A stretch of 64,000 nt of DNA from Streptomyces eurocidicus (GTDB taxonomy: Bacteria; Actinomycetota; Actinomycetes; Streptomycetales; Streptomycetaceae): NCBI RefSeq assembly GCF_002891295.1, contig NZ_LGUI01000013.1, positions 232,785-296,784 on the forward strand. Direction: 5' to 3'. Under the pieces are notes generated by a model, which saw only the letters and a program-made list of their open reading frames with translations, was not told the DNA's origin and searched no databases. Below, piece after piece: positions 1 to 7,555 of the stretch (positions within the stretch are counted from its first letter, which is position 1; each line of letters begins with the position of its first letter). A program made the position numbers and the translations under genes.

Positions 1-529
1 CGGTCCAGCCGCCGTCCTCGGTGCGGCTGCGCGCTATCCAGGCGTTCCGCAGGACGCCCTCGCTGATGCAGCCGATCTTCTGGGCGACCTGCTGGGAGGC
101 GGTGTTGTCGGCGGCGGTGCGCAGTTCGAGGCGTTCGAAGCGCTGGTCGCGGAAGAGCCATTCGGCGACGGCGAGGACGGATTCGCAGGCATAGCCCTCG
201 CCGCGGGCCCAGGGGGCGACGACGTAGCCGATCTCGGCGGAGAGGGTGCGCCAGTCGGTGTGGTGCAGGTGTACGCAGCCGACGAGGCGGTGGGTGAGGA
301 ACTCGGTGACCGCAAAGACGATTCCGCGCCCCTGGGTGCGCTCGGCGGGGGCCTCGCGCAGGGCCCAGTCGCGGGCGTGCGCGGTGGTGTAGGGGTGCGG
401 TGCGGGGGTCCAGGCGGTGACGAGCTCGTCGCCCATCATCTCCGCGAGGGCGGGGATGTCCTCCGCCTCGAACGGGCGCAGCACCAGCCGGTCCGTACTG
501 ATGGAGATGTCCGGGAAGGTGGATGTCAT
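1..529 (-). CDS. GNAT family N-acetyltransferase, 3' end cut by window edge
   Basis: The reading frame starts at an ATG at 529 and runs off the left edge, so about 176 residues of an N-acetyltransferase are visible. The protein opens with the phrase STDRLVLRPFEAEDIPAL, typical of the RimJ/RimL type of GNAT that acetylates protein N-termini or small amines with acetyl-CoA. An IGYVVAPWARGEGYACES stretch is the acetyl-CoA pyrophosphate-binding motif A, followed by RLELRTAADNTASQ, the usual strand and Asn-containing helix of this subfamily. The substrate cannot be deduced. It is separated from metQ by a strong hairpin, so it is probably a separate transcription unit. Family call is firm; the C-terminus is missing. 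Confidence 0.85.
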   Translation of the reverse strand, partial: MTSTFPDISISTDRLVLRPFEAEDIPALAEMMGDELVTAWTPAPHPYTTAHARDWALREAPAERTQGRGIVFAVTEFLTHRLVGCVHLHHTDWRTLSAEIGYVVAPWARGEGYACESVLAVAEWLFRDQRFERLELRTAADNTASQQVAQKIGCISEGVLRNAWIARSRTEDGGWT

Positions 530-698
530 GTGCTGCTCCAACGCCGGGGCGGGTGGTGCTCGGGACGGGTCTGGACGGGGTCCTGGCGAAAGGTTCCCGG
601 CCCTTGAGTGCACCAGCATGCAGCATCGGCGCGCGGGTGCGCCAAGCGCATGGGCCCCGCGCCCGCATGTCGCGGGGGCGGGGCCCGTGCCCGTACGG

Positions 699-726
699 CC
701 GGACGGGCCGGAGCCGGCCCGTCCGG
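699..726 (-). terminator. Terminator hairpin after metQ
   Basis: CCGGACGGGCC (699-709) pairs perfectly with GGCCCGTCCGG (716-726) around a six-base loop, five bases beyond the metQ stop codon. No T-run follows, as is usual for Streptomyces terminators. Confidence 0.75.
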
Positions 727-730
727 GGCG

Positions 731-1591
731 TCAGCTCTTGACCGGGCCGAAGGCCGGGATGACGGAGCCGTCCTTGTACTTGTCCTCGATGAACTTCTTG
801 ACCTCGTCGGAGTTGAGGAGCTTGGCGAGCTTCTTCACGCGCTCGTCGTCCTCGTTGCCCTGCTTCACGGCGAGGAAGTTGGCGTAGGGGTTGCCGTCGG
901 CCTTCTCCAGGGCGAGGGCGTCCTCGGAGGGCTTGAGCTTGGCGCCGATGGCGAAGTTGCCGTTGATGATCGCGGCGTCGACGTCGGCGAGGCGGGGGGC
1001 GATCTGCGGCGCCTCCAGCTCGGTGAGCTTGAGGCCCTTCTTGTCCTCGACGTCGGCGAGCTTGGCGGTGGCGCCGGCGCCGGCCTTGAGGGCGATGACG
1101 CCGTTGTCGGCGAGCAGCTTCAGCGCGCGGCCCTGGTTGGAGGGGTCGTTCGGGATGGCGACGGTGTCGCCGGACTTCAGGTCGGAGAGCTTCTTCAGCT
1201 TCTTGGAGTAGAGGCCGAGGGGCTCGATCGCGACGTTCACGACGGGCACGATGTGCGTGCCGTTCTTCTTGTTGAACTCGTCGAGGAAGGGCTTGTGCTG
1301 GAAGAAGTTGGCGCCGACCTCGCCCTTGTCCGTGAGCTGGTTCGGCAGGGTGTAGTCGTTGAGCTCCTTCACCTCCAGCTTCAGGCCCTCCTTCGCCGCC
1401 AGCTTCTCCTTGACGAAGTTGAGGATGGTGCCGTGCGGGGTGGGGCTCGCGGCGACGACGAGCGGGGAGCTCGCGTCGTCCTTGTTGTTGCCGGAGGAGG
1501 AGGTGTCGGAGGGGGCGCTGCAGGCCGTGGCGCCGAGGGTGAGGGCGGCGGCGGCCGCGACGGCGGCGGAGATCTTGATGATGTTGCGCAC
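731..1591 (-). CDS. metQ: Methionine ABC transporter substrate-binding lipoprotein
   Basis: Extracytoplasmic methionine-binding lipoprotein of the NlpA/MetQ family that feeds the MetNI importer. The N-terminus has a short basic stretch, an Ala-rich hydrophobic core and ALTLGATAC, a lipobox with the acylated Cys at about residue 24. The mature part has NlpA landmarks: VAASPTPHGTILNFVKEKLA, a GxNFFQHKPFLDEF loop and VAIPNDPSNQGRALKLL. I chose the GTG at 1591 because AAGAGG lies nine bases upstream; an earlier in-frame GTG at 1615 has no ribosome-binding site and would lengthen the n-region. The product is 286 residues, normal for the family. It is the last gene of the metN-metI-metQ unit. Confidence 0.92.
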   Translation of the reverse strand: MRNIIKISAAVAAAAALTLGATACSAPSDTSSSGNNKDDASSPLVVAASPTPHGTILNFVKEKLAAKEGLKLEVKELNDYTLPNQLTDKGEVGANFFQHKPFLDEFNKKNGTHIVPVVNVAIEPLGLYSKKLKKLSDLKSGDTVAIPNDPSNQGRALKLLADNGVIALKAGAGATAKLADVEDKKGLKLTELEAPQIAPRLADVDAAIINGNFAIGAKLKPSEDALALEKADGNPYANFLAVKQGNEDDERVKKLAKLLNSDEVKKFIEDKYKDGSVIPAFGPVKS

Positions 1592-1683
1592 GAAGAGTGC
1601 CTCTTTCTTGTTCACACGAGTTCACGCGAGGTGGTGCGCCCGGCAAAGGGTCCGGGCTCGTGAGGTGGTGAGGTCCGGGGACC

Positions 1684-2457
1684 TCAGGTGACCTTGGTCA
1701 GGGCCGTGGCCGGTTCCTCGGTCGCCGGGGCCGGGGCCTCGGAGGCTTGGGGGGTGCGGGCGCGGCGCAGGCCGACGCGCACCGGAGCGGTGGAGCGGCT
1801 GCCGCGGCCGGCGAGCCGCTTGACGATCAGGTCGCCGGCGAGCTGGACGATGGTGACCAGGACGATCAGCAGGACGACGGTGACGACCATCAGCCGGGTC
1901 TCGTACTGCTGGAAGCCGTAGGTGTAGGCGAGGTTGCCGAGACCGCCGCCGCCGACCGCGCCGGCGATCGCGGAGTAGCCGATCAGGGTGATGACGGTGG
2001 TGGTGACGGCCGCGACGAGGGCGGGGAGCGCCTGCGGCAGGAGCACCTTGAACACGACGGTCCAGGTGCCGCCGCCCATCGACTGGACGGCCTCGACCAG
2101 TCCGTGGTCCACCTCGCGCACCGCGGCCTCCACCAGGCGGGCGAAGAAGGGTATGGAGGCGATGGCGAGCGGGACGACGGCGCCCGAGGGGCCGATGGAG
2201 GTGCCGACGAGGAAGCGCGTGAAGGGGATCAGCACCACCATCAGGATGAGGAAGGGGAAGGAGCGGCCGATGTTCACGATCGCGCCGACGACCTTGTTCA
2301 CCACGACGTTCTGGAGGAGTCCGCCGCGGTCGGTGAGGATCAGCAGGAGGCCCAGCGGTACGCCGACGACGACCGCGTAGAAGGTCGCCCACCACACCAT
2401 GAACAGGGTGTCGAGCGAGTTGTTGTACAGCAGCGGCTGCATCGTTTCCCAGCTCAC
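1684..2457 (-). CDS. metI: Methionine ABC transporter permease
   Basis: Inner-membrane permease of the methionine importer (MetI), 257 residues. Several hydrophobic segments are visible, starting with LFMVWWATFYAVVVGVPLGL, and the EAA loop that contacts the ATPase reads VEAVQSMGGGTW. The GTG start at 2457 overlaps the metN stop (TGA at 2456-2454) in a GTGA arrangement with AAGGAAGG just upstream, implying translational coupling. An upstream in-frame start at 2502 would lie inside metN and is rejected. The C-terminal tail beyond the last membrane segment is longer than in enteric MetI and rich in Arg, Pro and Ala. Confidence 0.93.
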   Translation of the reverse strand: MSWETMQPLLYNNSLDTLFMVWWATFYAVVVGVPLGLLLILTDRGGLLQNVVVNKVVGAIVNIGRSFPFLILMVVLIPFTRFLVGTSIGPSGAVVPLAIASIPFFARLVEAAVREVDHGLVEAVQSMGGGTWTVVFKVLLPQALPALVAAVTTTVITLIGYSAIAGAVGGGGLGNLAYTYGFQQYETRLMVVTVVLLIVLVTIVQLAGDLIVKRLAGRGSRSTAPVRVGLRRARTPQASEAPAPATEEPATALTKVT

Positions 2458-3521
2458 TTGGCACCTTCCTTGAGGAGCGCGGCGTCCGCGGGCGCCGGAC
2501 ACGCGACGTCGGCGACGTCGACCTGGAGACCCTGCTCGCGCAGGAAGCCGATGGGTACGACGTTCTCCTCGAAGCGGCCGGGCAGCTCGATGCGCATGCG
2601 GCCGATCTGCTTGCCGGCGACGGTGTCCATCGCGGCGCCCAGGATGGAGATGTCGATGTTGTAGGTGCGCGACAGCTGCGAGATGACGGGCTGGGTCGCG
2701 GCCTCGCCGTGGAAGGTGACGTCCACGACGGTGCGGTCCGGGCCGGAGGGCTCGCCGCCGACCGGGAAGAGCTCGGCGGCGAGCTCGGAGCCCGGGGTGG
2801 CGAGCAGCTCGGAGACGGTGCCGGACTCCACGACGCGGCCGCCCTTCATGAGGGCCGCGGAGTCGCAGATGGTCTTGACGACGTCCATCTCGTGGGTGAT
2901 GAGGAGGACGGTCAGGCCGAGCTGCTGGTTGAGGTCGCGCAGCAGCTGGAGGATGGAGCGGGTGGTCTCCGGGTCGAGCGCGGACGTCGACTCGTCGGAG
3001 AGCAGCACCTTGGGGTCGCCGGCCAGGGCGCGGGCGATGCCCACGCGCTGCTTCTGGCCGCCGGAGAGCTGGGCGGGGTACGCCTTGGCCTTGTCGGCGA
3101 GGCCGACGAGGTCCAGGAGTTCGAGCGCCTTGCGCTCGCGCTCCTTGCCGGAGACGCCGAGGATCTCCAGCGGCAGTTCGACGTTGGCCTGCACGGTGCG
3201 CGAGGACAGCAGGTTGAAGTGCTGGAAGACCATGCCGATGTGGCTGCGGGCCTTGCGCAGCGCCGCGTTGGCGCGGGTGCCGCGTCCGGCGAGGGCCGTG
3301 AGGTCCTGGCCGTTCACGGTGACCGTGCCGGAGCTCGGGCGCTCCAGGAGGTTGACGCAGCGGATGAGGGTCGACTTGCCGGCGCCGCTCTGGCCGACGA
3401 CGCCGTACACCTCGCCCTCACGCACATGGAGGTCGACGCCGTCGAGGGCGGTGACCTCGCGGCCGCGTGAGCGGTAGACCTTTGTCAGGCCCGTAGTGGT
3501 GATCACAGGGGTTTCCGTCAC
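2454..3521 (-). CDS. metN: Methionine ABC transporter ATP-binding protein
   Basis: Cytoplasmic ATPase of the methionine importer, 355 residues. The nucleotide-binding domain carries Walker A GQSGAGKST (about 43-51), the signature LSGGQKQR and Walker B VLLSDESTSALDPET. The last ~90 residues form a NIL domain (VVDVTFHGEAATQPVISQLS onward), which in MetN binds methionine and trans-inhibits transport. Note Ser in VLLSDE where most ABC ATPases have Cys or a hydrophobic residue; this also occurs in MetN proteins. The GTG start at 3521 is the first gene of metNIQ. About 200 bases of leader separate it from a Met/Cys-containing upstream ORF (3720-3809), which suggests attenuation control. Confidence 0.95.
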   Translation of the reverse strand: MTETPVITTTGLTKVYRSRGREVTALDGVDLHVREGEVYGVVGQSGAGKSTLIRCVNLLERPSSGTVTVNGQDLTALAGRGTRANAALRKARSHIGMVFQHFNLLSSRTVQANVELPLEILGVSGKERERKALELLDLVGLADKAKAYPAQLSGGQKQRVGIARALAGDPKVLLSDESTSALDPETTRSILQLLRDLNQQLGLTVLLITHEMDVVKTICDSAALMKGGRVVESGTVSELLATPGSELAAELFPVGGEPSGPDRTVVDVTFHGEAATQPVISQLSRTYNIDISILGAAMDTVAGKQIGRMRIELPGRFEENVVPIGFLREQGLQVDVADVACPAPADAALLKEGAK

Positions 3522-3719
3522 TGTCGAGTGCGCGGCGGTGGGGTGCCGGCACGGGCATGCATTGCGGAACGCGGCATCGGTGGCCCCCGGCGGCGCGTGG
3601 CGCGGCTTCTCGGGGTCAGGGGTGACGCGGCGGCGGAGCGACCCGTCCGGTCCGGTGGGGACCGGTGGCGGGGGCTCTACGGGTCTCGCTTCGGGGCGCG
3701 AGGCACGGAACGGGGGCCC

Positions 3720-3809
3720 TCAGCGGTCACACATTCGACACATGCGACGAGCAGCACCGGGCGTCGTCATCGCCTCGGTCGCAAGAGTGCGGGTGCTCGT
3801 CGTGGTCAT
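3720..3809 (-). CDS. Short upstream ORF (29 aa) ahead of metNIQ, candidate leader peptide
   Basis: ATG at 3809 opens a 29-codon frame ending RRMCRMCDR followed by TGA. Two Cys and two Met codons are clustered at the end. A TACTTT hexamer (3820-3815) ends five bases before the ATG, so the transcript could start at the ATG itself, a leaderless ORF; no Shine-Dalgarno is visible. Between this ORF and metN are small hairpins, including CCGGT/ACCGG (3652-3665) and CTCGC/GCGAG near 3684-3704. Cysteine-rich leaderless ORFs acting as attenuators are known in mycobacteria, and similar short peptides are annotated as putative leader peptides in Streptomyces. Function here is inferred from position and codon content only. 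Confidence 0.55.
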   Translation of the reverse strand: MTTTSTRTLATEAMTTPGAARRMCRMCDR

Positions 3810-3814
3810 GCGGG

Positions 3815-3820
3815 AAAGTA
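3815..3820 (-). promoter_or_regulatory. -10 element (TACTTT) for the metNIQ leader ORF
   Basis: TACTTT fits TANNNT and is spaced for transcription initiation at the ATG of the leader ORF. No convincing -35 hexamer is seen at 17-18 bases. Confidence 0.45.
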
Positions 3821-4050
3821 AAACAGACTGATGTGCGGCTCGGCCAAGCCTGTCCGAATAGCGGACATACTTGATCACGCTGTGGACAGCGGGCGCCCGG
3901 CTCCGCTGCTCTCGACGCACCGTTCCGGCCTGCGGGAACGCGTCCCGGAGGGCGCCGGCCGGCCGCCCGGACCCGGCCTCGCTGTGGCCAAGGCCACGCC
4001 CCGCGCGCGCCCGCGCCGGGGCCGCGCGCGGGGCGGGACCCCGGGGCCAT

Positions 4051-4113
4051 TAAAGTCGTCCCATGCTTGTCAAGCCCCATCCGCACGCCCACGCCGCGCG
4101 GGGGCCACGGTGA
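4051..4113 (+). CDS. Leaderless 16-codon His-rich ORF coupled to the next gene (coding 4063-4113; -10 at 4051-4056)
   Basis: A TAAAGT hexamer at 4051-4056 is followed after six bases by ATG at 4063, the geometry of a leaderless transcript. The frame reads MLVKPHPHAHAARGPR and stops at TGA 4111-4113, which overlaps the GTG start (4110-4112) of the downstream membrane protein in a GTGA junction. The peptide holds three His residues and three Pro. It may be a translational-coupling leader, or only a device to deliver ribosomes to the next start. I know of no homologue; the coding call rests on promoter spacing and the precise stop/start overlap. Confidence 0.45.
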
Positions 4114-4469
4114 TCGACGCGCTGACGCTCGCGGTCGGAGTGACCGCCCTCGCGCTGGCCGCCTGGTGCGGTTTCGCCTTCTCGCGCGACCAGCCGACCA
4201 AGGACTGGCACTTCATCGGCATGGCCGTGGTGTCCGTGCTGGCCCTGGTCCAGCTCGTGGTCGGCGTCGTCCGGCTCGGCGGCGGCGACCGGCCCGGCCA
4301 GGGCACCGCGATCTTCGTGGCCTATCTGCTGGGCTCGGCGGCGGCCGTCCCGGCCGCCGGCTTTATGTCGCTCGCGGAGCGGACCCGCTGGGGCTCGGCC
4401 ACCGTGGCGGCGGGCGCCGTCATCCTGGCCGTGCTCGAAGTACGGCTCTACGACATCTGGGGAGGCTGA
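4110..4469 (+). CDS. Small integral membrane protein, unknown function
   Basis: A 119-residue hydrophobic protein with about four membrane segments: ALTLAVGVTALALAAWCGFAF, a second from IGMAVVSVLALVQLVVGVV, a third from IFVAYLLGSAAAVPAAGF, and a C-terminal one ending VILAVLEVRLYDIWGG. The GTG at 4110 has a G-run upstream and overlaps the stop of the 16-codon ORF. I do not recognise a named family. It is followed after two bases by a second membrane protein whose GGAGG ribosome-binding site lies inside this gene's end, so the two are an operon and may form a complex. Confidence 0.8.
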   Translation: MIDALTLAVGVTALALAAWCGFAFSRDQPTKDWHFIGMAVVSVLALVQLVVGVVRLGGGDRPGQGTAIFVAYLLGSAAAVPAAGFMSLAERTRWGSATVAAGAVILAVLEVRLYDIWGG

Positions 4470-4471
4470 CC

Positions 4472-4900
4472 GTGTCCGGATCCCGCACGGACGAGAAGCC
4501 CGGCTTCGACCTCGGCCAGGGGCCGGGCCGGCTGCTGGTCTGGCTCTACGGTGTGTTCACCGTGGCCGCGGCGTCCCGCTCGATCGTCCAGATGATCATG
4601 GACTTCGGCCGGGCCCCGCTGGCGTACGTCCTCTCGGCGGTCGCCGCCGTGGTGTACGCCTTCATCACCTACTCCCTGGTGCGCGGCGGCCCCGCCGCCC
4701 GCAAGGCGGCGCTGGTGTGCTGCGCCGCCGAGCTGGCCGGGGTCCTCGTGGTCGGCACCTGGACCCTCGTCGCGCCGTCGGCCTTCCCCGACGCGACGGT
4801 CTGGTCCGACTACGGGATGGGGTACCTCTTCATTCCGGTGATCCTGCCGGTGACCGCGATGATGTGGCTGCGGCGGGGTGTCGTGGCCGAGCCCGCCTGA
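4472..4900 (+). CDS. Integral membrane protein, unknown function
   Basis: A 142-residue protein with four predicted membrane segments (LLVWLYGVFTVAAASRSI, YVLSAVAAVVYAFITYSLV, AALVCCAAELAGVLVVGTW and MGYLFIPVILPVTAMMWL) after a charged N-terminus with GFDLGQGPGRLLVW. The GTG start has GGAGG seven bases upstream, overlapping the end of the preceding gene. Two-gene units of this kind are frequent in actinomycetes but I cannot assign a role. The gene converges on a GNAT gene only 11 bases away, with no room for a separate terminator. Confidence 0.8.
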   Translation: MSGSRTDEKPGFDLGQGPGRLLVWLYGVFTVAAASRSIVQMIMDFGRAPLAYVLSAVAAVVYAFITYSLVRGGPAARKAALVCCAAELAGVLVVGTWTLVAPSAFPDATVWSDYGMGYLFIPVILPVTAMMWLRRGVVAEPA

Positions 4901-4911
4901 CCGGCGCCCGC

Positions 4912-5415
4912 CTAGACCCGCACCGGCTCCTTCACCGGCACCGCCACCTTCTCCAGCGTCACCACGGACCGCTTCCCCGTGACCCGCTCCACCGCCACCC
5001 GCTCGTACCCCCAGCCCCGGTACAGCCGTAGCGTCCGCTCGTTGCGGTGTCCGGTCGCCAGCCGGTAGCGGTCCGCCGACCGCTCCGCGGCCAGCCGCTC
5101 CTCTATGGCCGCGAGCAGCCGTCCGCCCAGGCCGTGCCGTTGCAGCCGCGGGTGCACCATCAGCCCGGAGATCACGGCCGTGCCGTCCTCGCCGACCGTG
5201 CCGCGCGCCGAGCCGACGACCTCCTCGCCCAGCCGGGCGACGAGCACCAGGCCCTCGGCGAGCTCCGCGCGCAGGGCGGCGAGGCTCTGGGTGAGGGGTT
5301 CGAGGGAGTAGTCGCCGTAGAGCTCGGCCTCTTCCTGGAAGCAGAGGTACTGGAGTTTGAGGATCCGCTCGGCGTCGTCCTCGGTCGCCGCAGCGAGGGT
5401 CACGCTCATGCCCAT
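4912..5415 (-). CDS. GNAT family N-acetyltransferase
   Basis: A 167-residue single-domain acetyltransferase. Motif A appears as LMVHPRLQRHGLGGRLLAA (Q/RxxGxG/A type) at about residues 84-102, preceded by the beta-strand AVISGL and followed by ERLAAERSADRYRLATGH with an N-E-R-T-L-R-LYRGWGYE helix typical of GNATs acting on small molecules. The start may be the first ATG (5415) or the in-frame one two codons later. Substrate unknown. It lies downstream of the sigma-like gene with an 81-base gap on the same strand and may be co-transcribed. Confidence 0.85.
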   Translation of the reverse strand: MGMSVTLAAATEDDAERILKLQYLCFQEEAELYGDYSLEPLTQSLAALRAELAEGLVLVARLGEEVVGSARGTVGEDGTAVISGLMVHPRLQRHGLGGRLLAAIEERLAAERSADRYRLATGHRNERTLRLYRGWGYERVAVERVTGKRSVVTLEKVAVPVKEPVRV

Positions 5416-5496
5416 GTGCGCACGCCTCCCCTTTTCGGTTCGGTCCGCCCTGACAGGAGCCGGCGCGGGTGCGCGTCGCCTCCGGGCGCCGGTCGT

Positions 5497-6027
5497 CTAC
5501 CGCTCCTTTCCCCAACGTCCAGGAGCCGCAACCTCCGCCGTGAGCATTCTGCGCAAGCAACCAAGGCAACGGGAACGCACCGGCCCCAAAGATCCTTGTG
5601 ACATTCCCAACTCGCCTGCGATTTCCCGGTAGGTCGGGTCGTGGCGGGAAAGCAGCGCACTCAGCAGCCGGGGGCAGCGGCCGGGCAGCCGGCGTACGGC
5701 CGCGCGCAGCGCCCGGCCCTCCTCGGCGGCCAGTACCGCGTGCTCGACCCCCGACTCCGGGCCGCCGGAGGGTTCGGAGCGGGTGGGGTCGTACGGCACC
5801 TCGCGGCGCGCCCGGCGGCGGGCGGAGCGGGCCTCGGCCCGTACCGCCGCGCGTAACCGGGCGGCGGGCGCGGCCGGGCGGCCGCACTGCGGGCGGCGCT
5901 CGCTCAGCACCCGCACCCAGACGGCCTGTTCGAGGTCGGCGGCCTCGACGCCCGCGGCCGGCGCCTCCGCCGCGCATTCGGCGGCCAGCAGCGGCCGGAG
6001 CGAGGTCAGAAGATCGTTCGGTGTCAT
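5497..6027 (-). CDS. Sigma-70 family (ECF-like) RNA polymerase sigma factor
   Basis: A 176-residue protein with the layout of a small sigma factor. The N-terminal region 2 is degenerate (ADLEQAVWVRVLSERR), followed by an Arg/Ala-rich linker, and region 4 is clear: RALRAAVRRLPGRCPRLLSALLSRHDPTYREIAGELGMSQGSLGPVRSRCLGCLRRML, a helix-turn-helix that would contact the -35 element. Several Cys residues (in GRCPRL and SRCLGCLRR) could be metal- or redox-sensitive, but this is inference. ATG at 6027 is preferred; an in-frame GTG at 6045 is possible. No anti-sigma gene is adjacent. Confidence 0.75.
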   Translation of the reverse strand: MTPNDLLTSLRPLLAAECAAEAPAAGVEAADLEQAVWVRVLSERRPQCGRPAAPAARLRAAVRAEARSARRRARREVPYDPTRSEPSGGPESGVEHAVLAAEEGRALRAAVRRLPGRCPRLLSALLSRHDPTYREIAGELGMSQGSLGPVRSRCLGCLRRMLTAEVAAPGRWGKER

Positions 6028-6101
6028 GCGGGTCGGGACGTACACCCCGGCCCGGCCGGTTTCGGCGACACCGGGTTACCACCCCTACGGGTGAGGTGAC
6101 C

Positions 6102-6144
6102 CGGTGAGGTGACCGGCGGGATCGCCCGCGGTCACCTCACCCGG
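6102..6144 (-). terminator. Terminator hairpin after glpQ
   Basis: GGTGAGGTGACCG (6103-6115) pairs with CGGTCACCTCACC (6129-6141); after one bulged G the helix continues with CGGG/CCCG to an ATCG loop. It lies 13 bases past the glpQ stop. Another GTGAGGTGACC copy at 6091 gives a short tandem repeat. Confidence 0.75.
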
Positions 6145-6156
6145 CGCCCCGGAGGG

Positions 6157-7329
6157 TCAGCGCTTGACGAAGTCGGCGCGGGCGAGCGCCGCCGTGTCGC
6201 AGTTGTCCGAGAAGATCCCGTCGATACCGGTGGCGAAGTACGTCTTGAACGCGCCGAAGACGTCACCGTAGGCGTTGGGGTCGGTGCCGCGCCGGAAGTC
6301 CGCCGGCAGGAAGCTGTTCTCGTTGCGCATGGTGTAGGGGTGCACGATCAGCCCGGCGGCGTGGGAGTCCCGCACCAGCGTGGTGGGCTTGGTGAGCCGG
6401 TCGTTCTTGTCCCGGGGGATGATCAGGTTCAGCCACGGGCCGATGCCCTGGGCGAAGCCGGAGATCCACTTCAGGCCCTTGGGCGTGATCAGGTCGGCGA
6501 CCGTCCGCGGGTCCTTGGCCTCGGTGAAGTCCCAGGGCCGCGTCGTGAGGTCGTCCAGCAGGAGCACCTTGGGGCAGTCGACGCCCAGCCGGTTCAGCCG
6601 CTGGAGGCTGCTGGGCTCGAAGGACTGCAGGAAGGTGTGGGAGTTCCGGCCCGAGCGGCCGTAGCGGCGCAGCAGCTTGGCGAGACGCTCCTCCAGGCCG
6701 AGGCCCGCCTTGCGGAAGTACGTGGGGTGCTTGGTCTCTATGTGCAGCCAGACCCGGCGGCCGCGCTTGCGGCCCTGCTCGTCGGCCCACTTCAGGACCT
6801 CTTCGAAGGTGGGCACCTGCCAGCGGCCGTCATAGAGGGTGTTGTGGCCGCGGGTGCCGGGGATGCGCTCCTTGGCCCGGAGCGTCCGCAGCTCGGCCAG
6901 GGTGAAGTCCTCGGTGAACCAGCCGGTGTGGGCCTCGCCGTCGACGGTCTTGGTGGTCTTGCGGGAGGCGAACTCCGGGCGCGAGGCGACATCGGTGGTG
7001 CCGGTGATGTCGTTCTCGTGACGGCAGACGAGGTGGCCGTCCTTGGTGGGCACGAGGTCCTGCTCGATGACGTCCGCGCCGTTGTCGAGGGCGAACTGGT
7101 AGGAGCCGAGGGTGTGCTCGGGGCGGTAGCCGCTGGCGCCGCGGTGGCCGACGACGGTCGGGACCGGCAGGTCCTTGTACGAGCCCGAGTCACCGTGGCC
7201 GCCGTTCCCCTGCCCGCGCTGGGCGGCCGACGCCTGGCCCGCGCCGCCGCCGAGGACGACCGCCCCCGCGCCGAGAGCCGCCGCGGCCCCCAGAAGGCTG
7301 CGCCTGCCCGGCCGCTGTCCCTGCTCCAT
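6157..7329 (-). CDS. glpQ: Secreted glycerophosphodiester phosphodiesterase (GlpQ)
   Basis: Hydrolyses glycerophosphodiesters to glycerol 3-phosphate and an alcohol outside the cell, releasing phosphorus. The 390-residue product begins MEQGQRPGRRSLLGAAAAL, a Tat signal with twin Arg at 9-10, then an Ala-rich core and ASA-A cleavage region. The GDPD fold is shown by VVGHRGASGYRPEHTLGSY (catalytic HRG with the metal-binding Glu), QDLVPTKDGHLVCRHE and HIETKHPTYF. ATG 7329 has GAGGAG upstream. A PHO-box-like direct repeat (7418-7439) lies about 90 bases upstream, consistent with PhoP control as known for S. coelicolor glpQ1. Confidence 0.93.
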   Translation of the reverse strand: MEQGQRPGRRSLLGAAAALGAGAVVLGGGAGQASAAQRGQGNGGHGDSGSYKDLPVPTVVGHRGASGYRPEHTLGSYQFALDNGADVIEQDLVPTKDGHLVCRHENDITGTTDVASRPEFASRKTTKTVDGEAHTGWFTEDFTLAELRTLRAKERIPGTRGHNTLYDGRWQVPTFEEVLKWADEQGRKRGRRVWLHIETKHPTYFRKAGLGLEERLAKLLRRYGRSGRNSHTFLQSFEPSSLQRLNRLGVDCPKVLLLDDLTTRPWDFTEAKDPRTVADLITPKGLKWISGFAQGIGPWLNLIIPRDKNDRLTKPTTLVRDSHAAGLIVHPYTMRNENSFLPADFRRGTDPNAYGDVFGAFKTYFATGIDGIFSDNCDTAALARADFVKR

Positions 7330-7417
7330 AAAACACTCCTCGTTGTGCGTGTGGTGCCTGTCCGGCACATTCAAGCCGCGCCGATCGTAGACACGTGCGA
7401 CTTTCCGATGGGAGGAC

Positions 7418-7450
7418 GAAGGTCAAACGGGGTGCAAACTCACGTCAACA
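7418..7450 (-). promoter_or_regulatory. PHO-box-like 11-bp direct repeats upstream of glpQ
   Basis: On the minus strand GTTTGCACCCC (7439-7429) is followed directly by GTTTGACCTTC (7428-7418), with a weaker unit TGTTGACGTGA before it (7450-7440). Eleven-base units resembling GTTCACC are what PhoP binds in Streptomyces. Match is by eye. Confidence 0.55.
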
Positions 7451-7555
7451 CTCCGTATCACTGCATAAACCCGGTGTGCGCGCCACCGGTACCGGCGAGT
7501 ATGGTCTCCCCCTGCGCAGGCATGCGCCGCACGACCACCACGACCGGAGGGCCCG

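Noticed and set aside
3522..3719. SAM-type riboswitch upstream of metN
   Set aside because: The SAM-I/SAM-IV core (for example GGCAACC with flanking helices) is not visible; only small hairpins and the upstream ORF are.
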